Notes: a model not told the origin generated them from the sequence alone. A stretch of DNA of 64,000 nt from Zavarzinella sp. (GCA_041399155.1 JAWKTI010000006.1:124001-188000); one strand, 5' to 3'; counted from the first letter of the stretch, positions 1 through 9,184 are shown. A program made the numbers and translations.

Positions 1-300
1 GCAATATCGTTCCGGGCAGAATACGCACCCACGTCGGCTGTGTTCGAGGCCGCCCCGGGTTCGCTGGAAGCTTTTCTGACAGAACGTTACTGTCTCTACA
101 CGAAAACACCCAGTGGGAAATTATTACGTGCGGATGTCCACCACGTGCCGTGGCCTCTCCAGCAGGCAACCGGTGAATTGGAAGCAACGAAACTGGTCGC
201 ACCACACGGTTTCTCGCTGAACGGCCCACCATTGCTGCATTTTTCAACTGGCGTGGATGTAGTGATCTGGCCCATGGTACAGCTTTCGCAACAGATTTAG
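1..300 (+). CDS. DUF2071 (YqjF-like) protein, C-terminal part
   Basis: The reading frame is open from the first base of the window, so this is the 3' end of a gene that begins outside it. The visible ~99 residues carry the pattern seen near the end of DUF2071/YqjF proteins: an F-R-A-E-Y stretch, then PGSLEAFLTERY-CLYT, then HHVPWPLQ. The family is cytosolic and has no settled biochemical role. A GTG at base 40 could be taken for a start, but it lies inside the conserved domain. Family assignment is fairly sure; function is unknown. Confidence 0.75.
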   Translation, partial: AISFRAEYAPTSAVFEAAPGSLEAFLTERYCLYTKTPSGKLLRADVHHVPWPLQQATGELEATKLVAPHGFSLNGPPLLHFSTGVDVVIWPMVQLSQQI

Positions 301-396
301 AGAATCGAGAGCAAAGAATTAAAGAACTCCTCCTATTACGAACCAGGATGATTTGTGATGCAAGAAAACTTAAACGTGCGAACACTGGAGGTATTG

Positions 397-511
397 CTTC
401 AGGCACGAAGTGCCTACAGCAATAATTGGGCACCGAAATCTCGGCGATGAAGAACCAAAGATGCCTGTTTCAATGCAAAAGAATGGACCCCGTCAACTCA
501 GCCTAGATTAA
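397..511. repeat. Dispersed intergenic repeat, left copy
   Basis: This stretch of the gap after the DUF2071 gene matches bases 62585-62687 at roughly 80% by eye. Shared blocks include GCAATAATTGGG, GAAATCTCGGC, AGAACCAAAGA and CCCGTCAACTCAGCC. It begins with a short palindromic block around TTCAGGCACGAAGTGCC. No coding sequence is visible in the gap from 301 to 538. Confidence 0.6.
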
Positions 512-538
512 TTTCTGGAAAGACGTTCAAAAATTGCT

Positions 539-1999
539 CTAATCCACACTTTCTGCAAACGCGGTGTGGGAAGGGAGTTCCTGGTGGGTGTTCAGTGGTT
601 TGGCGATGGGCACCACTTCAGACTGTTTCTTCTTGCGGGAGGCGGCAAGTTCGGTTGACCACCGATGCAGTTCTCGGAAGATTTTCGTTGCTTCGTGGGT
701 GTTCGGGTCGGGCACCACACCCGTTACTGGCAGGCCAAGATCGATACAGCAGTATTTCTGCACCATCACCGCAGCAGCCATCTGGATTTCGCGGTTGGGC
801 TGAACTGCCGCTTCTTCCAGAATGGCAATTGCCCGTGGGTCTTCTTTGTGGGCCAGCAGCGTTTCTGCGGCAATCAATCGCAGCATGGTGGGCTGGTCTT
901 TGCCAATGAATTTCGATGCAAGTTCAATCGGGAACCAGTCCAGTTTCTTCAGCTTGTGGGCCAGTTCCACACGAATCGGCGTGGGAATTTTAGGATTCAG
1001 CAGATACCCTACCACCCGTTCGATGGCCATGGACGTGTCTTCCTGCAGAATCTTATCGCAGTGGCGAATGAACGATTTGGTGGCCCGCTTTTCAATGATC
1101 CCACCTTCACGCATCCAGAGAATCAGGTCTTCGGTGGCTTCCGGGGGTAGTTTTTCGGAATAGGGCAGGTGGCCATCCCGTTCCGCCCGTGGGAAGCCAA
1201 AATGGTCGCGGATGCCACCCCGGATCACCGTCCAACGCTGATCCGCTTGCAACATCAGTGCCTGTAAGGCGGCCCGCCGCACCAATTTCGATTGATCCCG
1301 CAAAAATGGCAGGATCGCCTGAAGATGTCGTGTTTTGTGCACACGGGCAAGAGCATTCATCCCCGCCGCTTTCACTTCCGGGCTGGTGCTGGAATTCACA
1401 TGCAGAATCAGTCGATCGACACCCGCTTTTTCAATTGATGGGTGGTCTTCCAATGCCAATAGAATCAGCACCTGCAAAGGCAAATCCACATGAATCAATG
1501 CATTAATACCAGGCAGTGGGTCACGCCGGAGGTATTGTCGCAACAGGGTTGCTTCGGGAAGATGCACAATATCAGTCAATTGTTTGGGCCAATCGGTTTT
1601 CTGAGAAAGTTCCCATAAAAGGAACTTGGCCTTGCGTGCGGCACCGTTTCGACTGGTAAACTCCCGATCGAGGATCAGGATGAAGGGAATGATCAGCAGG
1701 ATTGCCTGCACCAGGTGCACCCATTTTGCCGCACCGCTGGGCTGAAAGTACCAGCAGGTGAAGTAGGCAATTGCGAATACGCCCAGATAGATCCACGACG
1801 AGATTCGACGGTAGCGAGAGGCAACGAAGATGGCACCAGCGATGCCCATGAGAACGCCCGCGATACCCGCAAGCACCACAATGGCGTGGGGATGCAAAAA
1901 TGAGAGAACAATGAGAGAACAAGCCGGTACGAACGCCATCGTTGAAGCGATTGGTTCGAATAATGGCTTGCGATCGTTCACCAGGGCATGGGTTTGCAT
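539..1999 (-). CDS. Membrane protein with HEAT-like repeats
   Basis: The protein is about 486 residues. Two or three strongly hydrophobic segments near residues 15-60 and 65-110 anchor it in a membrane. The rest is alpha-helical, with repeated units such as PEVKAAGMNALARV and SKLVRRAALQALM that read as HEAT or armadillo-type scaffolding repeats. The C-terminus is polar with a K-rich patch. The frame continues to a TTG at 2020, but the ATG at 1999 has a GGA seven to eight bases upstream and is preferred. It is transcribed alone on the minus strand. No enzymatic motif is visible; a protein-interaction role is inferred. Confidence 0.75.
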   Translation of the reverse strand: MQTHALVNDRKPLFEPIASTMAFVPACSLIVLSFLHPHAIVVLAGIAGVLMGIAGAIFVASRYRRISSWIYLGVFAIAYFTCWYFQPSGAAKWVHLVQAILLIIPFILILDREFTSRNGAARKAKFLLWELSQKTDWPKQLTDIVHLPEATLLRQYLRRDPLPGINALIHVDLPLQVLILLALEDHPSIEKAGVDRLILHVNSSTSPEVKAAGMNALARVHKTRHLQAILPFLRDQSKLVRRAALQALMLQADQRWTVIRGGIRDHFGFPRAERDGHLPYSEKLPPEATEDLILWMREGGIIEKRATKSFIRHCDKILQEDTSMAIERVVGYLLNPKIPTPIRVELAHKLKKLDWFPIELASKFIGKDQPTMLRLIAAETLLAHKEDPRAIAILEEAAVQPNREIQMAAAVMVQKYCCIDLGLPVTGVVPDPNTHEATKIFRELHRWSTELAASRKKKQSEVVPIAKPLNTHQELPSHTAFAESVD

Positions 2000-2216
2000 A
2001 ACGAGTCCACGTGGGAACAAAAAATAGTCCCTTAAGGGTAGAAGACAATTTAGGTTCTGTCAAAGATGAGTAACGGAACCAACTTGATTCGGTCAGACGG
2101 GAGCAAAAATTTCACTGGTAACTTTTCAGAAAATACATGAATTTGGTTAGTCAGGCAGCTTCTGAATCATACTGATTATCAATTTTGTAGAAATTTACCC
2201 GCGTGGGGAAAAATTC

Positions 2217-2246
2217 TTGCCAAATTTATCCCCAATCGGGTATATT
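2217..2246 (+). promoter_or_regulatory. Candidate sigma-70 promoter for tatA
   Basis: TTGCCA at 2217-2222 and TATATT at 2241-2246 are separated by 18 bases, close to the housekeeping consensus. They lie about 105 bases upstream of the TatA-type start codon. A short hairpin (GGTGGT/ACCACC) follows in the leader at about 2255-2275. This is a sequence match only. Confidence 0.35.
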
Positions 2247-2351
2247 AACACTGTGGGTGGTGAAAGCTTACCACCGAGGTTACCTTCAACCTCCTCAAAC
2301 TTGTATTTGGTTGGCACCTCCGCATTAACACTCCCTGAGGAGGGAAAAAGC

Positions 2352-2639
2352 ATGTTCTCAATGAAACCGATGTTTGCGATGTTTGGTCTGGGTACCACGG
2401 AAATCCTGGTGATTCTGGTACTGGGTGTGCTGTTGTTCGGTCGTAATCTGCCTGGAATTGCCCGCTCGCTTGGGAAATCGGTCACCGATTTCAAACGCGG
2501 CATGAGTGGGATTGAAGATCAGATGGAAAGTGCCATGGGCAACAACAATACCAACACAGTCAATCAACAGCCTGAAACAGTTCGCCCACCACAACGCGTG
2601 ACCTCTCAGGCCCCACGCTTCGATGATGGTGCCAACTAA
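2352..2639 (+). CDS. tatA: Twin-arginine translocase subunit, TatA/TatE family
   Basis: A 95-residue protein with TatA architecture: a short N-terminus, one membrane helix (about residues 12-28) starting FGLGTTEILVILVLG, the FG hinge, then an amphipathic helix with LPGIARSLGKSVTDFKRG. A polar tail rich in N, Q and P follows. TatA oligomers form the pore that exports folded proteins with twin-arginine signals. The DUF1501 protein at 33652 carries such a signal, so a client is visible in this window. The frame runs back to 2217, but ATG 2352 has a strong GAGGAGGG ribosome site just upstream. tatB and tatC are not adjacent. TatB is the main alternative. Confidence 0.88.
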   Translation: MFSMKPMFAMFGLGTTEILVILVLGVLLFGRNLPGIARSLGKSVTDFKRGMSGIEDQMESAMGNNNTNTVNQQPETVRPPQRVTSQAPRFDDGAN

Positions 2640-2720
2640 TCCGGCCTATCTTTCGCAAGAATTCACTTGATCAACCTAGACGGCTTGTCATTTTCCAAGT
2701 AGATTAAGTTCTCTTATTCA

Positions 2721-2793
2721 GGGCGTTTAACTCAGCGGCTAGAGTGCCATCCTCACACGGTGGAAGTCACTGGTTCGAATCCAGTAACGCCCA
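2721..2793 (+). tRNA. tRNA-Val (anticodon CAC)
   Basis: A full cloverleaf can be drawn. The acceptor stem GGGCGTT pairs with AACGCCC and the discriminator is A. The anticodon stem CCATC/GGTGG encloses loop CTCACAC, giving CAC at 2754-2756. The T arm is ACTGG-TTCGAAT-CCAGT. The terminal CCA is not encoded. It lies between tatA and larC with no overlap. Confidence 0.95.
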
Positions 2794-2980
2794 AGTTCCA
2801 CTTTTTACTCCGCTGGCCGGATCCTGTTTCTGAACTAATTCTCATCTTCTCATGAGCAATGAATCTGCTGGTATCTCCCAATGTCATTCTATTTGATTGT
2901 GCTGCCAGATCCCCACGGTGGCGTATAATAGCTCTTCAGTGTTACTTTTTAAAAATCCGTAATATTTCCCAGGTAATTCG

Positions 2981-4135
2981 GTGCGTGCACTTCATTTTGA
3001 TTGTTTCAGTGGCATTAGTGGTGATATGAACCTGGGGGCAATGCTCGATCTCGGGCTGGATCCCCAGTTGTTTCACCAGTTACTGCAATCGTTTGGGCTG
3101 CCCATCCAATTAGAGGTGGAAAAGGTCAAACGGAACGGCATTCAGGCGACCAAAGCCACCATCAAGGCGGAAGATCAAACGAGGCACCGTTTTTTACCGG
3201 AAATCACTCAGATTCTGCGTGCCAGCAGCCTGACGCCCAGCCAACTGGAGTTGGCGCTGGGCATTTTCCATGTGCTCGGTGAAGCGGAAGCACTTTCCCA
3301 CGGCATACCATTAGAAAAAGTTCATTTTCATGAAGTGGGGGCACTGGACAGTATCGCAGACATTGCCTGTGCCGCACTGGCGATTGATACATTGCAGGTG
3401 GGCCGGATTACCTGTCGCTCGGTCCCGCCAGGTTCTGGAACGGTGAAGTGCGATCACGGAATTATGCCTGTACCGGCACCTGCGGTCTCCCACCTGCTGA
3501 AAGGGGTGCCTTTAGCGGCTGCGGTGGTCAAAGGTGAATTAGTTACCCCCACCGGTGCGGCAATTCTGAAAAGATGTGTGCACGAATTCACCGATCAGCC
3601 ACCGATGACCATTCAGCAGATCGGCTGTGGGGCAGGATCACGCGATTTTTGGGAACAACCGAACATTTTGAGGCTATTTTTGGGTGAAACCGCATCCAGT
3701 TCTACCGATCGTGTCTGGGTAATGGAAACCAATCTGGACGATGTGCCCGCAGAATGGATTGGTTATACAATAATAAGATTGTTGGAATCTGGTGCACTGG
3801 ACGTTTACACCCAGCCACTGCAGATGAAGAAAGGTCGACCAGGCACGCTGTTGGGGGTGATTGCACCGGAAGGGGTGCGGCTGGCACTGGAAAAAATAAT
3901 TTTTGAAGAAACTGGAACGTTCGGAATTCGTCGGTACGAGTGCCTGCGTACCACCCTGCAGCGGGAAATCTGCACTGTCGAAACGCCCTATGGCCCCATA
4001 AAAGCAAAGGTGGGTTGGCAAAATGGTGTAAAAATTCTCTCGCCAGAGTACGAAGATTGTGTAAGAATTGCACAAATGCACCAGATTCCGCTCAGGGAAG
4101 TTTATCTGCATACGCTGGCTGGATCGATTAGGTAG
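2981..4135 (+). CDS. larC: Nickel pincer cofactor biosynthesis protein LarC
   Basis: A 384-residue protein of the LarC (TIGR00299) family. It opens with the hallmark FDCFSGISGDMNLGAM; the FHEVGALDSIAD block and the CGAGSRD segment follow. LarC is a CTP-dependent cyclometallase that inserts nickel into the pyridinium-3,5-bisthiocarboxylic acid mononucleotide cofactor of lactate racemase and related enzymes. It starts with GTG. In lactobacilli larC is split and needs a ribosomal frameshift; here it is one continuous frame. larB, larE and larA are not in this window. Family call is strong; which enzyme receives the cofactor is unknown. Confidence 0.92.
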   Translation: MRALHFDCFSGISGDMNLGAMLDLGLDPQLFHQLLQSFGLPIQLEVEKVKRNGIQATKATIKAEDQTRHRFLPEITQILRASSLTPSQLELALGIFHVLGEAEALSHGIPLEKVHFHEVGALDSIADIACAALAIDTLQVGRITCRSVPPGSGTVKCDHGIMPVPAPAVSHLLKGVPLAAAVVKGELVTPTGAAILKRCVHEFTDQPPMTIQQIGCGAGSRDFWEQPNILRLFLGETASSSTDRVWVMETNLDDVPAEWIGYTIIRLLESGALDVYTQPLQMKKGRPGTLLGVIAPEGVRLALEKIIFEETGTFGIRRYECLRTTLQREICTVETPYGPIKAKVGWQNGVKILSPEYEDCVRIAQMHQIPLREVYLHTLAGSIR

Positions 4136-4323
4136 CCTTGTTGGTCTGGCGAAAGAGCGGGGAGTCTTTGGTATGTGCGATCTACAATTGTTCCAAGGAT
4201 TGCATGTAATCAAAACTTCTTGATGCAGTCGGACTGTTGGTGCGCTATAATTCGTTTTGTACGAAGATACGGAATGCATAGCGAATACGGAAGTTGGCTG
4301 AAACGCATTTTGTATGTTCGGGC

Positions 4324-4686
4324 ATGGGTAGCCTGAGAATGCTGTTTTTACTGTATGTACCGATTTTCGCCTTAACCAAGGAAGAACGTCTGGTACTGTG
4401 GTCGGGCGTGACCGTTGTGGTGTTGCTGTTAGGTGCCTTGGTCATCCAGCGAGTGGATCGCTGGCGGAAACGGGAATTGCAGGCAGAAGAAGAGCCCACT
4501 TCGCTGCTGACCACCTATCGGGAAATGCTGGAAGAAGGTGAGATTACTCGTCAGGAGTATGATCGCATCATCCAGAAGCTGGGCAAAAAAGCAACGGCAA
4601 CAGCAGATGCGTTACCTTCAGCCACCAGTGACAACAAGTCTTCGCAGGATAATCCGGATGATGTACCCCCGGGGCTGTCAAGTTGA
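4324..4686 (+). CDS. Small single-pass membrane protein with SHOCT-like motif
   Basis: About 120 residues. An N-terminal hydrophobic stretch is followed by a clear membrane helix (WSGVTVVVLLLGALVIQ) and then a basic cytoplasmic flank. A short helical unit LTTYREMLEEGEITRQEYD resembles the SHOCT oligomerisation motif, in which a helix with L-x-x-G-x-I/L-T-x-E-E-Y/F is typical. The tail is disordered. The frame extends back to a TTG at 4294; ATG 4324 or 4339 are likelier starts. It precedes clpX by about 140 bases on the same strand. Function unknown. Confidence 0.65.
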   Translation: MGSLRMLFLLYVPIFALTKEERLVLWSGVTVVVLLLGALVIQRVDRWRKRELQAEEEPTSLLTTYREMLEEGEITRQEYDRIIQKLGKKATATADALPSATSDNKSSQDNPDDVPPGLSS

Positions 4687-4829
4687 TAGACCTCAAACGA
4701 GTTTGCAACAGGTTGTAAGTGTTTCTGATATAGCTGGAAAGTCGGGCTGATGATCGGCAGAACTTCCATCGATACGTAGAATCACTTCAGCGAATGAACC
4801 GGGAGCGGTTCACAGATCAGGGATTGTTT

Positions 4830-6173
4830 ATGTCTGGAACGAACGGCGGAGATACGAATAACAAAAAAGTTTCTTCCTCTGCGGGACGCGGAAGAAGCGC
4901 AGCAGCATGTTCATTTTGTCGCAAAAGTCATCGGGATGTGGGCCCACTGGTTGAAGGTCCGGGCGATGTGTACATCTGCGGCGAGTGCATTGAACTGTGC
5001 TCATCAATCATTGATCAGGAAAAAAAACGTCGCAAGTCGCCTAAGCAAAGCAGCCAGCCAATCGTTTCCCCACGTTCCATCAAAGAAAAACTTGATGAAT
5101 ATATCGTGGGTCAGCAGCACGCCAAAAAGGTGCTGTCGGTGGCAGTGCACAACCACTACAAGCGACTGAGCCTTGCAAGTATGGCCGGTTCCGATGTCGA
5201 AGTGGACAAAAGCAACATTCTGATGATCGGTCCCACTGGCAGTGGAAAAACGCTGCTGGCTCGCACACTGGCCAAGATTCTTGACGTGCCATTTGCAATT
5301 GGCGATGCCACCACACTGACCGAAGCGGGTTATGTGGGGGAGGATGTCGAAAACCTGCTCCTGAAACTGCTCCATGCCGCCGACTTCGATATCGAATCGG
5401 CCCAGCGTGGGATCATTTACATCGATGAAATCGACAAGGTTTCCAAAACTTCCAACAACGTCAGCATTACGCGGGATGTTTCCGGCGAAGGGGTGCAACA
5501 GTCGCTGTTGAAGATGCTGGAAGGCACCATTGCCAATGTTCCACCTCAGGGTGGGCGGAAGCACCCGGAACAGCAATACATTCAGATCGATACCACCAAT
5601 ATCCTGTTCATCTGTGGTGGGACGTTTGTGGGCCTGGAGGACGTTATTTCGCGTCGCGTGGGGAAACGTTCGATCGGTTTTAATGCCGACCACCGCAGCG
5701 AAGCAGACCATATTGAACTGCTCAGCCAGGTCACCAGCGATGATCTGACCGAAATTGGCATGATCCCCGAATTCGTGGGTCGTTTGCCGGTGATATCCAC
5801 GTTGGAACCGCTGGATGAGAATGCTTTAATGAATATTCTTACCCAGCCACGCAACGCACTGGTGCGACAGTATCAGAAGTTGTTTGAACTGGAAGATACC
5901 GAGCTGGAATTCGAAGAAGCTGCTCTGCGGGAAATTGCCCGCCTGGCGAAAGCACGCCAGACAGGTGCCCGTGGCTTACGCAGCATTATCGAAGACCTGA
6001 TGCTGGACGTTATGTATGACTTGCCAGAACGGGAATCCAAAGATAAGTTCGTGGTTACGGTGGAAATGGTGGAGAATCTGGCAAAAAAGCAGCCTGGTAG
6101 CCCCACAAAGCGTGCGGAAACTCCAACAGCAGATCCCGGTGCCATTCTGAATCTTGCGAAGAAAAGTGCCTGA
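4830..6173 (+). CDS. clpX: ATP-dependent Clp protease ATP-binding subunit ClpX
   Basis: AAA+ unfoldase that feeds substrates to ClpP. Counting from ATG 4830, the C4 zinc finger is C27-C30 and C50-C53, Walker A GPTGSGKT is at 134-141, the GYVG pore loop at 167-170, Walker B IIYIDEID at 195-202, and the ClpP-docking IGF at 282-284. The RKH-type segment GGRKHP is also present. The frame reaches ATG 4794, but 4830 has CAGGGA six bases upstream, and the 12 extra residues are not family-like. The length of 447 residues is slightly above the usual ~425. clpP is not adjacent, which is unlike the common clpP-clpX order. Confidence 0.96.
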   Translation: MSGTNGGDTNNKKVSSSAGRGRSAAACSFCRKSHRDVGPLVEGPGDVYICGECIELCSSIIDQEKKRRKSPKQSSQPIVSPRSIKEKLDEYIVGQQHAKKVLSVAVHNHYKRLSLASMAGSDVEVDKSNILMIGPTGSGKTLLARTLAKILDVPFAIGDATTLTEAGYVGEDVENLLLKLLHAADFDIESAQRGIIYIDEIDKVSKTSNNVSITRDVSGEGVQQSLLKMLEGTIANVPPQGGRKHPEQQYIQIDTTNILFICGGTFVGLEDVISRRVGKRSIGFNADHRSEADHIELLSQVTSDDLTEIGMIPEFVGRLPVISTLEPLDENALMNILTQPRNALVRQYQKLFELEDTELEFEEAALREIARLAKARQTGARGLRSIIEDLMLDVMYDLPERESKDKFVVTVEMVENLAKKQPGSPTKRAETPTADPGAILNLAKKSA

Positions 6174-6260
6174 GTCTCCGTGGCGGGAATCCAGGGCAGA
6201 AAGCCGAATTACATCCAAACCCGACGTGCATCCAATAAGACGAAACCCACCAGAATCGTC

Positions 6261-6280
6261 ATTCCCGCGCAGGCGGGAAT
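6261..6280. repeat. dRS3-like 20-bp palindrome
   Basis: Matches ATTCCC-N8-GGGAAT with spacer GCGCAGGC. It sits between clpX and the convergent GGDEF gene. A half copy (GCGGGAATCCAGGGCAG) lies at about 6183, and both are followed by the same CCAGGGCAG tail. Confidence 0.7.
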
Positions 6281-6326
6281 CCAGGGCAGTTAACTCGAAC
6301 TACAACTAGATATGCCTAACTCTGGG

Positions 6327-7418
6327 TTACTTGGCGGATGGGCCGGCAAAAATGGGGATTTCAACCAGTTCCACGCGGTTTCGTCCGTTATTCTTAGCCA
6401 TGCTGAGAGCCTGACCTGCCTGGTGGCGGATCTGCTCGTAAGGCGGGAGAACATCTTCCGGTGCAACTGCCACCCCAATACTGACAGTGATCTGGATTTC
6501 GTGCGACTTGTACATCGTTGATGATTGTTCCACGGTCTCGCGGATTCGTTCTGCCAGTACGTAGGCACCCTGAAAGTCGGTTTCGGGGGCAACAATCATA
6601 AATTCTTCCCCACCTACCCTGCCGACGGTATCGATCGCACGGACGGCGGAAGCCAATGTGGAAGATAGCCAGTGCAGCACGTGGTCGCCACCATCGTGCA
6701 GGTAAATGGTGTTAATATCCTTAAAGTGGTCTGCATCCACCAGCATTAATGAGAATGGCTTCGGGGTGCGGGCACGCCGCAGCAATTCCGTTTTCGCCAA
6801 GCGATCAATCGCTCTGCGGTTGGGTAATCCCGTCAAGGCATCGGTCAGTGCCATCGTTCGCAACATATTGTTGCGTTGTTCCAATTGATTCAACGTGTGG
6901 GCCAGTTCGCGGGTACGTTCTGCCACCCGTTCTTCCAGATCAAGATTCAGCCGACGTAATTCTGTGAGTAAATTCTCATGGCTTTGTTCCAGCAAAAACG
7001 TCCGTGCGGCGTTTCGCACCAGATTGACCAGTTGCTCTGGTTTCCATGGTTTGAACAGAAAGCGTTGGCACACGCCGTTATTGATCGCATCCACAGCCTC
7101 ATCAAGGCTGTATTGGCCTGTCATCAGCACCCGCACGCTGCGTGGGGAGTGCTCTCGCACCCACTCCAGCAGAGGGATTCCCTGAATCACGGGCAGTTGC
7201 TGGTCGGTCATGACAATATCAATGCTGTGGCGTGCCACCACCATCTGGGCTTCCTCGCCTGTGGCAGCAACGTGGACAACGTAGTCGGACTTCAGCAGGG
7301 CCAAGGCCAACTGCCGGAGTGCTGGTTCGTCGTCTACAAATAGAATAGAGGGCCGATAGCGCGTCACCTGTCTACTCGTCTGGAGGGGGTATAAAAATAA
7401 GTGCATCCCTACACTCAC
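6327..7418 (-). CDS. Response regulator with diguanylate cyclase (REC-GGDEF) output
   Basis: 363 residues. The REC domain spans about 23-140, with acidic pair D29-D30, phosphoacceptor D72, T100 and K123. A coiled coil at about 145-190 connects it to a GGDEF domain. The catalytic motif is GGEEF (269-273), an active variant, and the inhibitory site RAID lies five residues before it (260-263), so product feedback is likely. It makes cyclic di-GMP in response to a phosphorelay, like PleD or WspR. No cognate histidine kinase is adjacent. The GTG at 7418 and the ATG at 7406 are both possible starts. Confidence 0.93.
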   Translation of the reverse strand: MSVGMHLFLYPLQTSRQVTRYRPSILFVDDEPALRQLALALLKSDYVVHVAATGEEAQMVVARHSIDIVMTDQQLPVIQGIPLLEWVREHSPRSVRVLMTGQYSLDEAVDAINNGVCQRFLFKPWKPEQLVNLVRNAARTFLLEQSHENLLTELRRLNLDLEERVAERTRELAHTLNQLEQRNNMLRTMALTDALTGLPNRRAIDRLAKTELLRRARTPKPFSLMLVDADHFKDINTIYLHDGGDHVLHWLSSTLASAVRAIDTVGRVGGEEFMIVAPETDFQGAYVLAERIRETVEQSSTMYKSHEIQITVSIGVAVAPEDVLPPYEQIRHQAGQALSMAKNNGRNRVELVEIPIFAGPSAK

Positions 7419-7668
7419 TCCATTAATCCTAGTTTACGAAATCGGACAAGTCGGTGAAAATTGCCTGAAAAACGTTAGAATTTAATGAAGATTCATCAAT
7501 ATTCTTATATTGCCAATTAGAAATATTGCAATTTTATCGAAAATCGGTTTTAACATCCCAGACTGATTGAAAAGTTTCGAGGTGCAACAGGTATAGTGAA
7601 GTAGATGCATTGGAATGTCGAAAAAATAAGGATGCTGAGAAGCCGACTTCACTAGATATGGGAAATTA

Positions 7669-7703
7669 GGGTGGATGCGTTCGCAAGAATCGGAACGCCA
7701 CCC
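7669..7703 (+). other. Bulged hairpin in the gap before the sigma gene
   Basis: GGGTG pairs with CACCC and GCGTTC pairs with GAACGC around a 10-base loop, with a three-base bulge. There is no T-run after it, so it does not look like an intrinsic terminator. The rest of 7419-7775 is AT-rich and shows nothing coding. Confidence 0.35.
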
Positions 7704-7775
7704 ACGCAGAATTGATTTCTGATGTAAAGAGACAGAAAACAGGGGATCTTTTCTGATTTTTCCACAACTATCTAC

Positions 7776-7804
7776 TTGTGACAGGGGCTAACATCAGTTA
7801 CAAT
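7776..7804 (+). promoter_or_regulatory. Candidate promoter of the sigma-70 gene
   Basis: TTGTGA at 7776-7781 and TACAAT at 7799-7804 have an ideal 17-base spacer. The start codon is over 350 bases downstream, so a long leader is implied. The leader contains a 7-bp hairpin at 7941-7962 (GTTGCAA/TTGCAAC). Confidence 0.4.
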
Positions 7805-8167
7805 CTATTTTTCGATAGAGCGAACGAGGGAGCAATCGACGCAGTTGGCTTTGCAAGGTGCGGAGCCAGTCGATCATGCAAGGAAGTGAAAGGAATCGTT
7901 ACGGGAATTTTTGCAGTCGGGCAGACGGATTATTAAAGCAGTTGCAACGAAACTATTGCAACCTACCTTATCGAAGGGTTTATCCAAGTCAACCGTTGTC
8001 AGCAAATCATTCTGTAACAACCTTTAAATAATGCCAGGAAACAGGGTGAGACACGGATTCGTCCCGCCAGTAAACCTGATTTACAAACTGAAGGTGCATC
8101 TGGCACACGGTTGTAATTCCCTGATGCAACGGAAGATTTACCAAGCGTGTCCATTACGGGGATGAAT

Positions 8168-9184
8168 ATGAAATCAACAAAGAAGGAGCGGCCATCCTCT
8201 CTTACCAACGATGCTTCGGGCGACCATGCATCGCTAACAACGTTTTCTTCTGATCTGTTGACTCCCGAAGAAGAGCGGGATTTACTGTCTAAGTTCTGGG
8301 ATTGCAAGCAGGAACTGGTGCGAACCCTGGTGCGTCAGTTTCAGGCACTGAAACCGAATCGCCCACCATATGAACCCTGGCCAATGGCTCAGTTCATTCG
8401 GGAATATTGCGAAGAAGGCCCTTATTTGTCTGCACCCGGTGTGCGTAAACTGCACGACCGCTATGTGCATTACAAACACCGCCTGGCATCTGCGAACATT
8501 CGTCTGGCAGCACACGTTGCCAAGCGATTCCGCCACCACGCACTGAGCTACGCCGACTTGCTTCAGGAAGCAGTCTGTGGGCTGATGCAGGCAATTGATC
8601 GTTTCGATGTCAGCCATGGCACACGGTTAGCTACCTATGCAACGTGGTGGATTCGGCAGACCCTGCAGATTGCAGTGGCACGCCAGAGTCACCTGGTGAG
8701 CTTGTCTCCCCACCACTTGCAGGAACTGGGTTTACTGCAACAGGAAAGCGAAGCTTTGGCCCACGGTGGCAAGCATCTGCCCACACCACAGGAACTGGCT
8801 TCCCGTACGGGTAGTTCTCTGGAACACTTAACCCACCTGCAGACGGCAACCCGCACACCGGTTTCCTTGAATGCCGTGCTGGATGACGACAGCGACTTCA
8901 AATTAACTGAAGCGATGCCCGACACCACCAGCATGACCACGCAGATGACCAACGAACGTCAGGAAGCGCTGAGCTTTTTGATGGAAAACCTGCGTCCTCG
9001 CGAACGCAAGGTGCTGGACATGCGATTCGGGCTGAACGGCCAGGGCTCCAAGAGTCTGCGTCAGATCGGCCACGAACTGCGGATTTCCAAAGAACGCGTG
9101 CGTCAGATCCAGAACCGTGCACTCGAAAAACTGCGTGCCAACGCGGAACGGGTGGGGTGGGAATCGAACCTCCTGTTAGATTAG
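8168..9184 (+). CDS. RNA polymerase sigma-70 family factor
   Basis: 338 residues with sigma regions 2, 3 and 4. Region 2 carries SANIRLAAHVAKRF and the -10 recognition segment LATYATWWIRQTLQ. Region 4 ends with SLRQIGHELRISKERVRQIQ, the -35 helix-turn-helix, followed by NRALEKLR. This is the group 1/2 (RpoD-like) pattern without a long region 1.1, so a group 2 alternative sigma is likelier than the essential RpoD. In-frame GTG 8147 and ATG 8162 exist, but ATG 8168 has GGGG six bases upstream. It has its own candidate promoter and a downstream terminator, so it is probably monocistronic. Confidence 0.92.
   Translation: MKSTKKERPSSLTNDASGDHASLTTFSSDLLTPEEERDLLSKFWDCKQELVRTLVRQFQALKPNRPPYEPWPMAQFIREYCEEGPYLSAPGVRKLHDRYVHYKHRLASANIRLAAHVAKRFRHHALSYADLLQEAVCGLMQAIDRFDVSHGTRLATYATWWIRQTLQIAVARQSHLVSLSPHHLQELGLLQQESEALAHGGKHLPTPQELASRTGSSLEHLTHLQTATRTPVSLNAVLDDDSDFKLTEAMPDTTSMTTQMTNERQEALSFLMENLRPRERKVLDMRFGLNGQGSKSLRQIGHELRISKERVRQIQNRALEKLRANAERVGWESNLLLD

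Noticed and set aside
3674..4279. 201-residue minus-strand frame in larC
   Set aside because: It is antisense to the conserved LarC coding sequence and has no family pattern.
7419..8146. Gap searched for RNase P, 6S, tmRNA or SRP RNA
   Set aside because: None of the conserved cores was seen; only isolated hairpins and a promoter match are supported.
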